Shown: positions 9,587 to 18,845, counted from the first letter of the stretch. The stretch: DNA of 64,000 nucleotides from Bordetella sp. LUAb4 (GCF_021325795.1 NZ_JAHPZX010000001.1:1240001-1304000); one strand, 5' to 3'. Numbers and translations are program-made. The notes: generated from the letters alone by a model not told the origin.

Positions 9587-9838
9587 ATGAAGAAAGTAGC
9601 CCCACCGGCGAGTTCCGCCCGGTGGCAGGCGTCGTGCATCAGCGAGGCGCGTAGCCGAGTCGGCTTGCCTCAAGCGGATTTCGCGGATTTGCTGGGGGTG
9701 AGTGTGCGCACCCTGCAGGATTGGGAACAAGGACGGCGTAATCCCTCCGGCGCGGCCAAGACGCTGCTGCAGGTTGCGATACTCCATCCGGAAACCCTGC
9801 GCGACCTGCCCCGCTGGCATGCCAATGAGCCTGCCTGA
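9587..9838 (+). CDS. Antitoxin-like HTH (Cro/C1, HigA/NadS type) regulator, orphan
   Basis: 83 residues. The central helix-turn-helix reads QADFADLLGVSVRTLQDWE, followed by the QGRRNPSGAAKTLLQVA region found in HigA/NadS-type antitoxins. Such proteins normally follow a RelE/HigB-type toxin gene of about 300 bp; the 250 bp upstream hold none. A perfect palindrome overlaps a -10 box upstream, consistent with self-repression. It may be a solitary regulator or the survivor of a toxin-antitoxin pair. A short spacer separates it from rimO. Confidence 0.8.
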   Translation: MKKVAPPASSARWQASCISEARSRVGLPQADFADLLGVSVRTLQDWEQGRRNPSGAAKTLLQVAILHPETLRDLPRWHANEPA

Positions 9839-9934
9839 TTATTGAATGCCCCGCCGAGCAGCATCGCTGCCCGGCATTGAATGAAGATTCCGCCGCACGG
9901 CTCGAGCCGTTGCGCGAACCTACGGTGAAATAGA

Positions 9935-11413
9935 TTGGAAATCCTGGAAAAAACCCGGCCCGGCGTGAACGCCGATAAAACACCCGCATCGGCGATCAAC
10001 ACCGGCGGCGGCAATGGCGCCGGCATCGGCAACAACGGCAACGGCGGCGCCGGTAACGGTGGCAACGGCGGTCAGAACAACGGCCGTACCCCTCGCGTCG
10101 GCTTCGTCAGCCTGGGCTGTCCGAAGGCGCTCGTCGACTCCGAGCGCATTCTCACGCAGCTGCGCACCGAAGGCTACGAAGTCACGCCTTCCTATAACGA
10201 CGCCGACGTGGTGGTGGTCAACACCTGTGGCTTCATCGACAGCGCCAAGGCGGAATCGCTGGACGCCATCGGCGAAGCCATCGCCGAGAACGGCAAGGTC
10301 ATCGTGACGGGCTGCATGGGCGTGGAAGAAGCCGTCATCCGCAACGTGCATCCCAGCGTGCTGGCCGTCACCGGTCCGCAGCAGTACGAACAAGTGGTAC
10401 GCGCCGTGCACGACGCCGCGCCGCCCAAGGCCGATCACAATCCCTATCTGGACCTGGTGCCGCCGCAAGGCGTCAAGCTGACGCCGCGCCACTACGCGTA
10501 CCTGAAGATTTCGGAAGGCTGTAATCACCGCTGCAGTTTCTGCATCATTCCCTCCATGCGCGGCGACCTGGTCAGCCGTCCGGTGGGCGACGTGCTCAAC
10601 GAAGCCGAACGCTTGGTCAAGGCCGGCGTCAAGGAACTGCTGGTGATCTCGCAAGACACCAGCGCCTACGGCGTCGACGTCAAGTACCGCAGCGGTTTCT
10701 GGAATGGCCGTCCGGTCAAGACCCGTATGACCGAGCTGTGCTCGGCGCTGTCGGACCTGGGCGTGTGGACGCGTCTGCACTACGTCTATCCCTACCCCCA
10801 CGTCGACGAAGTCATCCCGCTGATGGCCGAAGGCAAGATCCTGCCATACCTGGACATCCCCTTCCAGCACGCCAGCCCGCGCGTGCTCAAGCTGATGAAG
10901 CGTCCGGCTTTCGAAGACAAGACGATGGCGCGCATCAAGCGCTGGCGCGAGGCTTGTCCGGACCTGACGCTGCGCTCCACCTTCATCGTCGGCTTCCCCG
11001 GCGAAACGGAGGAAGACTTCCAATACCTGCTGGACTGGATGACCGAAGCGCAGTTGGATCGCGTGGGCTGTTTCCAGTATTCACCGGTGGAAGGCGCGCC
11101 CGCCAACGCGCTGGAAGGCCACGTGCCTGACGAAGTGAAGCAGGAGCGTTGGGAACGCTTCATGGCGCATCAACAGGCAATTTCCGCCCAGCGCCTGCAG
11201 GCCAAGGTGGGTCGCGAAATCGACGTGCTGATCGACGAAGTCGACGAAGACGGCGCCGTCGGCCGCAGCAGCGCCGACGCACCGGAAATCGACGGCAGCG
11301 TCTATCTGTCTTCGGACCGCGACCTGAAGCCGGGCGACATGGTGCGCGCGGTGGTCACCGATGCGGACGAGTATGACCTGTGGGCCGACGAGATCGACAC
11401 GCCGCGCGCGTAA
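9935..11413 (+). CDS. rimO: RimO, ribosomal protein S12 methylthiotransferase
   Basis: Radical-SAM enzyme that adds a methylthio group to the conserved Asp of ribosomal protein S12. It has the N-terminal UPF0004 domain ([35 protein letters not shown], supplying three Cys ligands of one cluster), the radical-SAM CNHRCSFC motif and a C-terminal TRAM-like domain. The frame starts at TTG 9935 and carries an unusual leader of about 50 residues rich in Gly and Asn ahead of [12 protein letters not shown] at 9965 lies in the same leader. No strong RBS decides between them. The core length matches RimO. Confidence 0.95.
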   Translation: MEILEKTRPGVNADKTPASAINTGGGNGAGIGNNGNGGAGNGGNGGQNNGRTPRVGFVSLGCPKALVDSERILTQLRTEGYEVTPSYNDADVVVVNTCGFIDSAKAESLDAIGEAIAENGKVIVTGCMGVEEAVIRNVHPSVLAVTGPQQYEQVVRAVHDAAPPKADHNPYLDLVPPQGVKLTPRHYAYLKISEGCNHRCSFCIIPSMRGDLVSRPVGDVLNEAERLVKAGVKELLVISQDTSAYGVDVKYRSGFWNGRPVKTRMTELCSALSDLGVWTRLHYVYPYPHVDEVIPLMAEGKILPYLDIPFQHASPRVLKLMKRPAFEDKTMARIKRWREACPDLTLRSTFIVGFPGETEEDFQYLLDWMTEAQLDRVGCFQYSPVEGAPANALEGHVPDEVKQERWERFMAHQQAISAQRLQAKVGREIDVLIDEVDEDGAVGRSSADAPEIDGSVYLSSDRDLKPGDMVRAVVTDADEYDLWADEIDTPRA

Positions 11414-11562
11414 TTGATGTGAGCCTGGCGGGAGTACGCTCGTGCTCCCGTTGAAGCGTCGGCAAGTCGGCGCGACGCGACGCGCAACACGAATGCACGC
11501 CATGGCGAGCCACGGCGTGCACGGTTTCCCTGCTTGATCCGCTGCTGGCCTGAGCCTGAGCC

Positions 11563-12111
11563 TCAGCCCAGGAAGTCCGACAGGTCGTCGGCGTGTTCTT
11601 CCTCGACGGCCAGGATTTGCTCCAGCAGGCGGCGCGTGGTGGGATCCTTGTCGCCGATGTACTGCACCATCTGCTTGTAGCTGTCGATGGCGATACGTTC
11701 GGCGATCAGGTTTTCCTTGATCATGTCTTCCAGCGTATTGGCCTCGACATACTCGGAGTGGCTGAGCTTGCTCAGACGATCCGGATTCAAGTCAGGCGCA
11801 CCGCCCAACTGCACGATACGTTCGGCCAGGCTGTCAGCGTGTTGCTGCTCTTCGGTCGCGTGCTCGGCGAACTCAGCGGCGACGGGCTCGGCGTTCATGC
11901 CGCGGGCCATGAAATAGTGGCGCTTGTAGCGCAGCACACAGACCACTTCCGTAGCCAATGCTTCATTGAGCAGCTTGAGCACCGTCTCACGATCCGCTTG
12001 ATAGCTATCGGTGACGGCGCCGTCTTCGATATCCTGGCGCGCTTTCTTGCGTATGGCCCCGACATCCATCGTGAACTTGCTGCTGTCGTCCGAACGGGTG
12101 GGCATATCCAT
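11563..12111 (-). CDS. Ferritin-like (bacterioferritin-type) protein
   Basis: 182 residues from ATG 12111, with AGGAGAG just upstream. It is a four-helix-bundle protein with di-iron-type ligands: EVVCVLRYKRHYF in helix A, EEQQHADSLAERI (ExxH) in helix B, ENLIAERIAIDSY in helix C and AVEEEHADDL (ExxH) in helix D. Such proteins store or detoxify iron, or protect DNA. It is the 3' neighbour of rimO in convergent orientation. The exact subfamily (Bfr, Dps-like or other) is not settled, as no heme-ligating Met was assigned. Confidence 0.85.
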   Translation of the reverse strand: MDMPTRSDDSSKFTMDVGAIRKKARQDIEDGAVTDSYQADRETVLKLLNEALATEVVCVLRYKRHYFMARGMNAEPVAAEFAEHATEEQQHADSLAERIVQLGGAPDLNPDRLSKLSHSEYVEANTLEDMIKENLIAERIAIDSYKQMVQYIGDKDPTTRRLLEQILAVEEEHADDLSDFLG

Positions 12112-12529
12112 GGCGTACTCTCCTGATCGCGTTGCAGTGAATGGAACGGCGTCCTGCGACGCCGTATCCGCGGATTTCCCGGTAATTTCCGCCCGCCCTG
12201 TTGAGCAGATAACGGCACACCGGACCGCTGTGTCGGCACGTGTTCGCAAGCCCCGTGCCACGGCATCGCTGGAAGGCAATGGACGGCCCTGTCGCGCGGG
12301 GCCAGGCACCGCCGGGCCTGCATGGGGGCTGCACGGGGGCTGCACGGCGGGGCTGCACGGCGATGGCTCACCCTTCAGGCGGGCCAGATGAAAATATGCG
12401 TACACTATCTCGCTTGCCCCGGGCACCCATCCGCCCGGCCCGGCGGCCGCTATTGCCGCCGTGGGACTGACTTGCAGGACATGGCACCGCGCCTCCCTGT
12501 GGCCGGCCCCCTGCATTTCAGACGTACTC
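12112..12529. other. Divergent intergenic region between the ferritin-like and LOG genes
   Basis: 418 bp with promoters expected in both directions. It contains a short tandem repeat at 12324-12358, two copies of GGGGGCTGCAC followed by a 13-bp variant ending in the same GGGGCTGCAC. No supported gene; frames through it are extensions of the flanking genes. Confidence 0.6.
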
Positions 12530-13117
12530 ATGGCACTTGAAAATATCTGCGTGTATCTGGGCTCCAACTCGGGCCGTCAACCTGTCTATGTGGAACAAGC
12601 CGCCGCCTTCGGCCGCGAACTCGCCAGGCGCGGGCTGGGCCTGGTCTACGGTGGCGCCCGCGCCGGCACCATGGGCGTGTTGGCCGATGCGGTACTGGCC
12701 GCGGGCGGCCGCGTCATCGGCGTGATTCCCGAGTCGCTGGTGGCGAAGGAAATGGCCCACGCCGGCCTGACCGAGCAACATATCGTCGGTTCCATGCATG
12801 AACGCAAGACCATGATGGTGCAGCGCGCTGACGGATTCGTCGCCCTGCCCGGCGGCGCGGGCACGTTCGAGGAAATCTTCGAAACCTGGACGTGGGCGCA
12901 ACTGGGCATGCACAAGAAGCCTTGCGGCCTGCTCAATATCGCCGGTTTCTACGACAAACTGGCCGAATTCCTCGACCATGCGAAAGAAGAAGCCTTCATG
13001 CGCCCTGAACATCGCGCGATGCTTATGGTGGACAGCGATCCGGGCAAGCTGCTGGACCGCTTCGCGGATTACACGGCACCCACCGTTTCCAAATGGATCA
13101 GCCGCGGCGAACATTGA
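12530..13117 (+). CDS. LOG-family cytokinin riboside 5'-monophosphate phosphoribohydrolase-like protein
   Basis: 195 residues from ATG 12530. It shows the lysine-decarboxylase-like Rossmann fold of the LOG family: CVYLGSNSG at the start, LVYGGARAGTMG, the ERKT segment and the diagnostic PGGAGTFEE nucleotide loop. Characterised LOG proteins hydrolyse AMP or N6-modified AMP to a base and ribose 5-phosphate. In most proteobacteria the physiological role is nucleotide salvage or is unknown. The annotation 'lysine decarboxylase' for this family is wrong. Confidence 0.92.
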   Translation: MALENICVYLGSNSGRQPVYVEQAAAFGRELARRGLGLVYGGARAGTMGVLADAVLAAGGRVIGVIPESLVAKEMAHAGLTEQHIVGSMHERKTMMVQRADGFVALPGGAGTFEEIFETWTWAQLGMHKKPCGLLNIAGFYDKLAEFLDHAKEEAFMRPEHRAMLMVDSDPGKLLDRFADYTAPTVSKWISRGEH

Positions 13118-13191
13118 CGGGCTTCCGACGATGGAATAGCTTGCGCGACAACGTCTCTCTTTCCGCCACCTTCAGGTAAGCCCGATACGCC

Positions 13192-13746
13192 ATGACCCAG
13201 CCGCAACCCACCAGCGAAGCGCTGCTGCGCGATTACTTTCACGGCAAGGACGAGAACCGTCCGCTCTATATCGCGCGTGCCTTCGCGCCGGATGCGCGGC
13301 TGCGCATGATCCTGAAGACCCAGGCCATCGCCTTCCCCTCCGAGGTGCAAGGCGAACCTGGCATCGCCGACACGTTGGTGCGCAAGTTCGGCCAGACCTA
13401 CGAAAACGTGTACACCTTCTATCTGGCCCGCCCGATCGCCGGCGCGCGGTTGGACCAGTTCGTCTGCGACTGGATGGTGGCCATGACCGACAAGACCAGC
13501 GGCCAGGTGCGCGTGGGCTGCGGCAGCTATGACTGGCGCTTCCAGGCTGATCCACACCGCGTGCGTGAACTGGCCATCACCATCGACGCCATGGAAACGC
13601 TGCCGGCCGATACGGCGGGCGCGGTGTTCGACTGGATCACGGCCCTGCCCTACCCCTGGACCGACCGCGCCGCCATCAGCGCCAGTGCTCCGGCACTGCC
13701 GGCGCTGCGGCCGGTACTGGCGTACTTGAACCGGGCCGATGCTTAG
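13192..13746 (+). CDS. NTF2/SnoaL-fold protein of unknown function
   Basis: 184 residues with an alpha+beta arrangement typical of NTF2-like proteins: LLRDYFHGKDEN near the start, then ARAFAPDARLRMI, GIADTLVRKFGQTYENVY and GCGSYDWRF. No catalytic motif was recognised. It sits 74 bp after the LOG gene in the same orientation and may be cotranscribed. An array of 7-bp repeats follows its stop. Function not assigned. Confidence 0.7.
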   Translation: MTQPQPTSEALLRDYFHGKDENRPLYIARAFAPDARLRMILKTQAIAFPSEVQGEPGIADTLVRKFGQTYENVYTFYLARPIAGARLDQFVCDWMVAMTDKTSGQVRVGCGSYDWRFQADPHRVRELAITIDAMETLPADTAGAVFDWITALPYPWTDRAAISASAPALPALRPVLAYLNRADA

Positions 13747-13775
13747 GCCCACCCGCCGCGCGCAGGCGTTGCGCC

Positions 13776-13852
13776 AGCACTTTGCACCAAGCACCGAGCA
13801 CTTTGCACCAAGCACTGAGCACTGAGCACTGAGCACCAAGCATCAAGCACCG
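13776..13852. repeat. Eleven consecutive 7-bp repeats
   Basis: Heptamers of the form AGCACYN or a close variant: AGCACTT, TGCACCA, AGCACCG, AGCACTT, TGCACCA, three AGCACTG, AGCACCA, AGCATCA, AGCACCG. The array lies between the stop at 13746 and the ATG at 13876, so length changes would alter the spacing between two same-strand genes. Confidence 0.9.
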
Positions 13853-13875
13853 AGACAAAGCGAAACGAACCGATC

Positions 13876-14502
13876 ATGAACGTCGACGAAGCCCACCGCA
13901 TTGCCGATCTGGACACCTTGGCCGCCCTGTATGGCACACCCAGCGAAGCGTCGCTGCTCAAGGAAACGCCTTATATCCATCCGCATTACCGCGCCTTCAT
14001 CGAGGCCGCGCCCTTCATGGCCCTGGCCACCAGCGGCCCCAGGGGCCTGGACGTCTCGCCGCGCGGCGATCCGGCCGGCTTCGTCACCATCGAAGATGAA
14101 CATACTTTGCTGCTGCCGGACCGCCGCGGCAACAATCGGGTCGACAGCCTGCGTAACGTCATCGCGGATCCGCGCGTGGCGCTGCTATTCCTGGTGCCGG
14201 GGGTGGGCGAAACCCTGCGCGTGAACGGCCGCGCCGAGATCAGCGTCGATCCCGCGCTGTTGACGCGCTTCGCGGTCGACGGCAAAGCGCCGCGCTCCAT
14301 CCTGGTGGTGCACGTGGAAACCGTCTTCTTCCAATGCTCACGCGCCCTGGTGCGTTCGCGCTTGTGGGACCCGGCCACGCAGATCGATCGTGCCGCCCTG
14401 CCCAGCACGGGCAAGATCATCAGCGACATCAGCAAGAACGGGTTCGATGGCGAGGCCTACGACAAGGCGCTGCCGGAGCGGGTCCAGCAGACCTTGTACT
14501 GA
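13876..14502 (+). CDS. Pyridoxamine 5'-phosphate oxidase-family flavoprotein
   Basis: 208 residues. It has the split-barrel FMN-binding fold: PFMALATSGPRGLDVSPRGD, VTIEDEHTLLLPDRRGNNRVDSLRN and a C-terminal VHVETVFFQCSRALVRSRLW. This arrangement matches the MSMEG_1061-type subfamily of FMN-dependent reductases, not true PdxH. The substrate is unknown. It is downstream of the NTF2-like gene across the 7-bp repeat array. Confidence 0.85.
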   Translation: MNVDEAHRIADLDTLAALYGTPSEASLLKETPYIHPHYRAFIEAAPFMALATSGPRGLDVSPRGDPAGFVTIEDEHTLLLPDRRGNNRVDSLRNVIADPRVALLFLVPGVGETLRVNGRAEISVDPALLTRFAVDGKAPRSILVVHVETVFFQCSRALVRSRLWDPATQIDRAALPSTGKIISDISKNGFDGEAYDKALPERVQQTLY

Positions 14503-14534
14503 AAAAGAATGGCCCCCAGGGGGCGACACCCGCG

Positions 14535-14566
14535 GACCGGGGGACCGGGGGACCGGGGGACCGGGT
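14535..14566. repeat. Four 8-bp GACCGGGG repeats between convergent genes
   Basis: GACCGGGG is repeated head to tail four times, the last copy imperfect. It lies between the stops of the flavoprotein gene and fmt. A GCGGTG/CACCGC hairpin follows at about 14573-14588 but has no T-run. Confidence 0.88.
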
Positions 14567-14633
14567 GCCGGTGCGGTGTGGCACCGCAAGACATTGCTTC
14601 GCGCGGTGCTGCCCGGCTCGGCAGCCCTGGGGC

Positions 14634-15569
14634 TCAGGGTTGCCAGCCGCGCACGAAGATGTCGACGGGTTGGCGTTTGCCGCCGGCCTTCTGCAGTTCC
14701 AGCAGACGCAGGATGCCGTCGGCGGTGGCGATATCCACGCCTTCCGGCCCCGCATGCAGCACCGTACCGGGCGTGGCATTGGCCGTCTGCGCCGGCACCG
14801 CGCAAGCGCGCCAGACCTTGACCGGATCATCCAGGCCCGGCAGGCGCGCGGTAGCGCCAGGCACCGGATTGAATGCGCGCACACGACGCGCCAGCAGTGC
14901 GGCCGTCTGCGTGAAATCGAGCGCCGCCTCGGCCTTGTCCAGCTTGGCCGCATAAGTCACGCCTTCTTCTGGCTGCGGCTCGGGGCGTAGCGTGGACAGT
15001 TGCGCCAAGGCCTGCACGATGGCCTGCGCGCCGGCCTGCGCCAGCGCGTCATGCAATTCGGCGGCATTCTGTTCAGCGCCGATCGCCACCGGATGCACCA
15101 GCAGCATGGCACCGGTATCCAGGCCTTCGTCCATCTGCATGATGGTGATGCCGGTGCGTTCGTCGCCGGCTTCGATGGCACGCTGGATGGGCGCCGCGCC
15201 GCGCCAACGGGGCAGCAGGCTGGCATGGATGTTCAGGCAGCCGGCGGCGGGCAATTGCAGCACCCAGGCCGGCAGGATCAAGCCGTAAGCAGCTACCACC
15301 ATCACGTCCGGCGCGGCAGCCAGCAACTGTTCGCGCGCTTGCGCGGCTTCGTCGGGATAGCGGCCATCCAGGCGCAGGCTGCGCGGCTGGGCTACCGGGA
15401 TGCCGGCCGCCAGGGCAGCCTGCTTGACGGGGCTGGGCGTGAGCTTGAGCCCCCGTCCGGCTGGACGGTCGGGCTGGGTCAGGACCAGCGGCACTTCATG
15501 GCCGGCCGCCAGGATGGCGTCCAGGGCGAGGCGGGCGAACTCAGGGGTACCGGCGAAGACGACGCGCAT
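14634..15569 (-). CDS. fmt: Methionyl-tRNA formyltransferase
   Basis: 311 residues, the normal length. It formylates initiator Met-tRNA with 10-formyl-tetrahydrofolate. Recognisable parts are the N-terminal [25 protein letters not shown], and the catalytic/folate region [20 protein letters not shown], followed by the C-terminal OB-like domain. It starts 2 bp after the def stop, so def and fmt are translationally linked in one operon, as in most bacteria. Confidence 0.97.
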   Translation of the reverse strand: MRVVFAGTPEFARLALDAILAAGHEVPLVLTQPDRPAGRGLKLTPSPVKQAALAAGIPVAQPRSLRLDGRYPDEAAQAREQLLAAAPDVMVVAAYGLILPAWVLQLPAAGCLNIHASLLPRWRGAAPIQRAIEAGDERTGITIMQMDEGLDTGAMLLVHPVAIGAEQNAAELHDALAQAGAQAIVQALAQLSTLRPEPQPEEGVTYAAKLDKAEAALDFTQTAALLARRVRAFNPVPGATARLPGLDDPVKVWRACAVPAQTANATPGTVLHAGPEGVDIATADGILRLLELQKAGGKRQPVDIFVRGWQP

Positions 15570-15571
15570 GG

Positions 15572-16084
15572 TCAGGCCCGCAGCGCTTCGCGCTCGGCCT
15601 TGCGCAGCTTGGTCTTGATACGGTTCTGCTTGAGGAAGGACAGGTATTCGACGAAGACCTTGCCGTCCAGGTGATCCAGCTCGTGCTGCACGCAGACCGC
15701 CAGCAGGCCGTCGGCTTCCCGTTCATAGGGCTTGCCGTCGATGTCCAGGGCCTTGAAGCGGATGCGCGCGGCGCGTTCCACCTCGTCATAGATTTCCGGG
15801 ACGGACAGGCAGCCTTCCTCGTACGTCTTGCGCTCTTCGCTCTTCCAGGTGATTTCCGGGTTGATCAACACCAGCAACTGGTTGCCTTCTTCCGAAACAT
15901 CGATGGTGACCACGCGCTCGTGCACATCGACCTGGGTCGCGGCCAAGCCCACGCCTGGGGCGGCATACATGGTTTCGGCCATGTCGCGCACCAGCGTGCG
16001 GATACGTTCGTCCACTTCCGCGACCGGCTTGGCCTTCTTGTGCAAACGCGGGTCGGGATAACGAAGGATATTGAGCAATGCCAT
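15572..16084 (-). CDS. def: Peptide deformylase
   Basis: 170 residues with the three metal-site motifs of deformylases: [11 protein letters not shown] (GxGLAATQ), EEGCLSVP (Cys ligand) and QHELDHLDG (HExxH). It removes the N-formyl group from nascent proteins. First gene of the def-fmt operon and divergent from dprA across 222 bp. Confidence 0.97.
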   Translation of the reverse strand: MALLNILRYPDPRLHKKAKPVAEVDERIRTLVRDMAETMYAAPGVGLAATQVDVHERVVTIDVSEEGNQLLVLINPEITWKSEERKTYEEGCLSVPEIYDEVERAARIRFKALDIDGKPYEREADGLLAVCVQHELDHLDGKVFVEYLSFLKQNRIKTKLRKAEREALRA

Positions 16085-16147
16085 GACGTATTCCTGCCGC
16101 GGGGTCGCCGCGGCAGGGGATATGAGAATGTGGGATCCCGTAATAGT

Positions 16148-16168
16148 AAATCAACAACGGGTTGATTT
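16148..16168. promoter_or_regulatory. AT-rich inverted repeat between def and dprA
   Basis: AAATCAAC and GTTGATTT form a perfect 8-bp inverted repeat around AACGG. The element is flanked on both sides by the direct repeat TAATAGT (16141-16147 and 16170-16176). It stands out in high-GC DNA and sits 64 bp before the def start and 139 bp before dprA, as expected for an operator or a promoter-proximal site of the divergent pair. Confidence 0.6.
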
Positions 16169-16306
16169 CTAATAGTTTTCGGCTAAGTTGGAGATAAAGG
16201 GGACGGGATGAATTTCCTCGGCTGGGGCTCGGAACAAGGGATTTTTTAATGATGGGGAGGTCCCCGCGCGGTTCGGTCACGGTGGGGCGGGACGGCATAG
16301 TTCGCC

Positions 16307-17668
16307 GTGCGACACTGCCTCATGCCGCTTGCCCACGATCCTGTTGAACTCTCCGCCTGGCTGCGCCTGTCGCTCGAACCAGGCCTGAACCCCGCCGATG
16401 CCTACGCCCTGCTCGGGGCGGTGAGCTTGCCGCAGCATCTGTACGCCCACCCGGTCGCTGAACTGGCTCAGTGGGTGCCCGGACCACTCGCGCGCCAGCT
16501 GGCCGCGCCGCCTGTTCCCGCACTGGCCGCGCGCATCGCGGCGGCGCTGGAGTGGGTGCGCCGGCCGGACCATTACCTGCTATGCCTGGCCGACCCGGGC
16601 TATCCCCGTCGCCTGCTGGAAGTCGGTGATCCGCCGCTGCTCCTGTATGTGCATGGTGATCCGTCCATGCTGTCCAGGCCGTCGCTGGCCATCGTCGGCG
16701 CCCGCAACGCCAGCCTGGACGGCCGCGACAATGCCCACGCCTTCGCCCACCACCTTGCCGCGCAGGGTTGGTGCATCGTCAGCGGCATGGCCGCGGGCAT
16801 CGACGCGGCCGCGCATGAAGGGGCCTTGGACGCAGGCAGGGATGCGCACAGCATGGCGGTCGGCGAGTCCCTGGGCGGCGGCACGGTCGCGGTGCTGGGG
16901 ACAGGAATCGACGTGGCGTACCCGTCGCATCACCAGGCCCTGGCGGAGCGCATCGCCCACGCCGGCGCCCTGGTCAGCGAGTTCGCGCTGGGCACCCACG
17001 CCCTGCCCCATCACTTCCCACGGCGCAACCGCGTGGTGGCCGGACTGGTGCGCGGCGTGCTGGTGGTCGAGGCCGCCAGCCGCAGCGGCTCGCTGATCAC
17101 CGCGCGTCTGGCGGGAGAATACGGTCGCGAGGTGTTTGCCGTCCCAGGCTCCATCCATTCCCCGCTGACGCGCGGATGCCATGCCCTGATCCGCCAGGGC
17201 GCGAAGCTGGTGGAGTGCGCTCAGGACATCACGGACGAGCTGCAGGATTCTCAGAAGGACGGCCCGCGGGCGCAGGGACGGAAAGAGGCATCAGGGCAGG
17301 GCGACCGCCGACCGGACATGCATCGACGGCCCGCCCGGTACGGGAGAAGCCCCAGGCGCGCGGAAGACTCGAACACCGGCAGGGACACAATGGGTGCATC
17401 CCTCTTCGATGGACGGTTGGGCGAAGCACCGGACGGATTGCCGGCCAGCGATGCCGCGACATCTTCCGACCCGTCGGCCGCCGCGCTACTCGCCTGCATG
17501 GGCCATGACCCCATGCACCACGAAATGCTGCTGCAGCGTAGCGGCCTGGCCAGCGGCGCGCTCGACACGGCGCTGCTGCGTCTGGAACTGGCCGGCCTGG
17601 TGGCGCGCCGCGAGAGTGGGTACTTCCAACGCATCCCCACCAGATCCACGCCGCGCGGCAAGGACTAA
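16307..17668 (+). CDS. dprA: DNA-processing protein DprA
   Basis: 453 residues. DprA binds single-stranded DNA and loads RecA during transformation. The extended Rossmann fold is clear: IVGARNASLDG, SGMAAGIDAAAHEGAL, VLGTGIDVAYPSHHQAL, FPRRNRVVAGL and SLITARLAGEYGREVFAVPG. A C-terminal winged helix follows (LLACMGHDPMHHEMLLQRSG to ARRESGYFQRIP). The linker between the domains, about residues 310-390, is long, basic and low-complexity. GTG 16307 follows GGGACGG; ATG 16322 is an alternative. Confidence 0.94.
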   Translation: MRHCLMPLAHDPVELSAWLRLSLEPGLNPADAYALLGAVSLPQHLYAHPVAELAQWVPGPLARQLAAPPVPALAARIAAALEWVRRPDHYLLCLADPGYPRRLLEVGDPPLLLYVHGDPSMLSRPSLAIVGARNASLDGRDNAHAFAHHLAAQGWCIVSGMAAGIDAAAHEGALDAGRDAHSMAVGESLGGGTVAVLGTGIDVAYPSHHQALAERIAHAGALVSEFALGTHALPHHFPRRNRVVAGLVRGVLVVEAASRSGSLITARLAGEYGREVFAVPGSIHSPLTRGCHALIRQGAKLVECAQDITDELQDSQKDGPRAQGRKEASGQGDRRPDMHRRPARYGRSPRRAEDSNTGRDTMGASLFDGRLGEAPDGLPASDAATSSDPSAAALLACMGHDPMHHEMLLQRSGLASGALDTALLRLELAGLVARRESGYFQRIPTRSTPRGKD

Positions 17669-17715
17669 AATCCGCCGCAGGAGTCACACGAACAGCACCA
17701 AGAACAGGAATCACC

Positions 17716-18624
17716 ATGCCCTTCCCCGAACGCGTGAAAATCGTCGAAGTCTCACCCCGCGACGGTTTGCAGAACGAGAAAGCCTTCATCGCCACCGACG
17801 TCAAGATCGAACTGGTGAACCGCCTGGCGGCTGCCGGCTTCCAGAACGTCGAAGCGGCCTCGTTCGTATCGCCCAAATGGGTACCGCAGATGGCGGACGG
17901 GGCCGAAGTCATGGCCGGTATCGAACGCAAGCCCGGCGTGATCTATTCCGTCCTGACGCCCAATATGAAAGGCTTCGATGCGGCGCTGGCCGCCAAGGCC
18001 GACGAGGTGGTGATCTTCGGCGCCGCCAGCGAAGCGTTTTCCCAGAAGAACATCAACTGCTCCATCGCGGAATCGATCGCCCGCTTCGAACCCGTGGCCG
18101 AAGCCGCCAAGGCCGCCGGCCTGCGCCTGCGCGGCTCGATCAGCACCGCGCTGGGCTGCCCCTACCAGGGCGAGGTGCCGGTGTCGGCGGTCGTCGACGT
18201 CGCGCTGCGCTACATGGCGCTGGGCTGCGACGAGATCGACGTATCCGACACCATAGGCGTAGGCACGCCGGCGCGCGTGCGTGAAGTGATGCGCGCGGTC
18301 ACCGCCAAGGTGGATCCCGCCCGCGTTTCCGGCCACTTCCACGACACCTACGGCCAGGCCGTCGCCAACATCCTGGCGGCATTGGAAACCGGCATCGCCA
18401 TCTTCCATACCTCGGTCGCCGGGCTGGGCGGCTGCCCCTACGCCAAGGGCGCTACCGGCAACGTCGCGGCGGAAGACGTGCTGTACATGCTGCGCGGCCT
18501 GGACATCGAAACGGGCATCGACTTCGACGCGGTGGTCGACATCGGGCAGTGGATCTCCGGCCATTTGGACCGCAAGTCCGCCAGCCGGGCAGGCAATGCC
18601 ATCGCCGCCAGCCGCGCGGCTTAG
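17716..18624 (+). CDS. mvaB: Hydroxymethylglutaryl-CoA lyase
   Basis: 302 residues of the HMGL-like TIM-barrel family. It cleaves HMG-CoA to acetoacetate and acetyl-CoA at the end of leucine degradation. Diagnostic motifs are VSPRDGLQNEK at the N-terminus (catalytic Arg-Asp), GHFHDTYGQA (metal-binding His pair) and the lyase signature GLGGCPYAKGATGNVA with the catalytic Cys. No other leucine-degradation gene is adjacent. A 14-bp repeat array and a hairpin follow the stop. Confidence 0.93.
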   Translation: MPFPERVKIVEVSPRDGLQNEKAFIATDVKIELVNRLAAAGFQNVEAASFVSPKWVPQMADGAEVMAGIERKPGVIYSVLTPNMKGFDAALAAKADEVVIFGAASEAFSQKNINCSIAESIARFEPVAEAAKAAGLRLRGSISTALGCPYQGEVPVSAVVDVALRYMALGCDEIDVSDTIGVGTPARVREVMRAVTAKVDPARVSGHFHDTYGQAVANILAALETGIAIFHTSVAGLGGCPYAKGATGNVAAEDVLYMLRGLDIETGIDFDAVVDIGQWISGHLDRKSASRAGNAIAASRAA

Positions 18625-18664
18625 CCGCCAGCCGCGTTGACAAGGGGGCGGCAGCGGCAGGAAT

Positions 18665-18720
18665 GAGCGCTGATGAATCCGGGCTGATGAATGAGCGCTG
18701 ATGAATGAAAGCCGACGAAT
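18665..18720. repeat. Four 14-bp tandem repeats after the HMG-CoA lyase gene
   Basis: Units are GAGCGCTGATGAAT, CCGGGCTGATGAAT, GAGCGCTGATGAAT and GAAAGCCGACGAAT in exact register. The array begins 40 bp after the stop of the lyase gene. Confidence 0.9.
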
Positions 18721-18721
18721 A

Positions 18722-18739
18722 AGGGCTCGCAAGAGCCCT
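18722..18739. terminator. Stem-loop after the lyase gene, no T-run
   Basis: AGGGCTC and GAGCCCT form a perfect 7-bp stem closed by a GCAA tetraloop. There is no T-tract on either side, so it is at best a weak intrinsic terminator or an RNA 3'-end stabiliser. Confidence 0.5.
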
Positions 18740-18793
18740 CGCTGAAAAACGGGGAACATTAGAGGTTCTTTGGGTACTGAAGCGTCTCAAAAA

Positions 18794-18825
18794 ACGCCGT
18801 GATAGTCCCAGGGGGGACACGGCGT
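18794..18825 (+). promoter_or_regulatory. Extended hairpin immediately upstream of the orphan gene's RBS
   Basis: Outer arms ACGCCGT and ACGGCGT (7 bp) and inner arms GTCCC and GGGAC enclose a short loop, with a 4-base bulge on one side. It ends 10 bp before the AAGGAG Shine-Dalgarno of the gene at 18846. It has no T-run, so a role in the 5' UTR of that mRNA is more likely than termination. Confidence 0.55.
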
Positions 18826-18845
18826 CTTACCCAAGGAGCGTTTCG

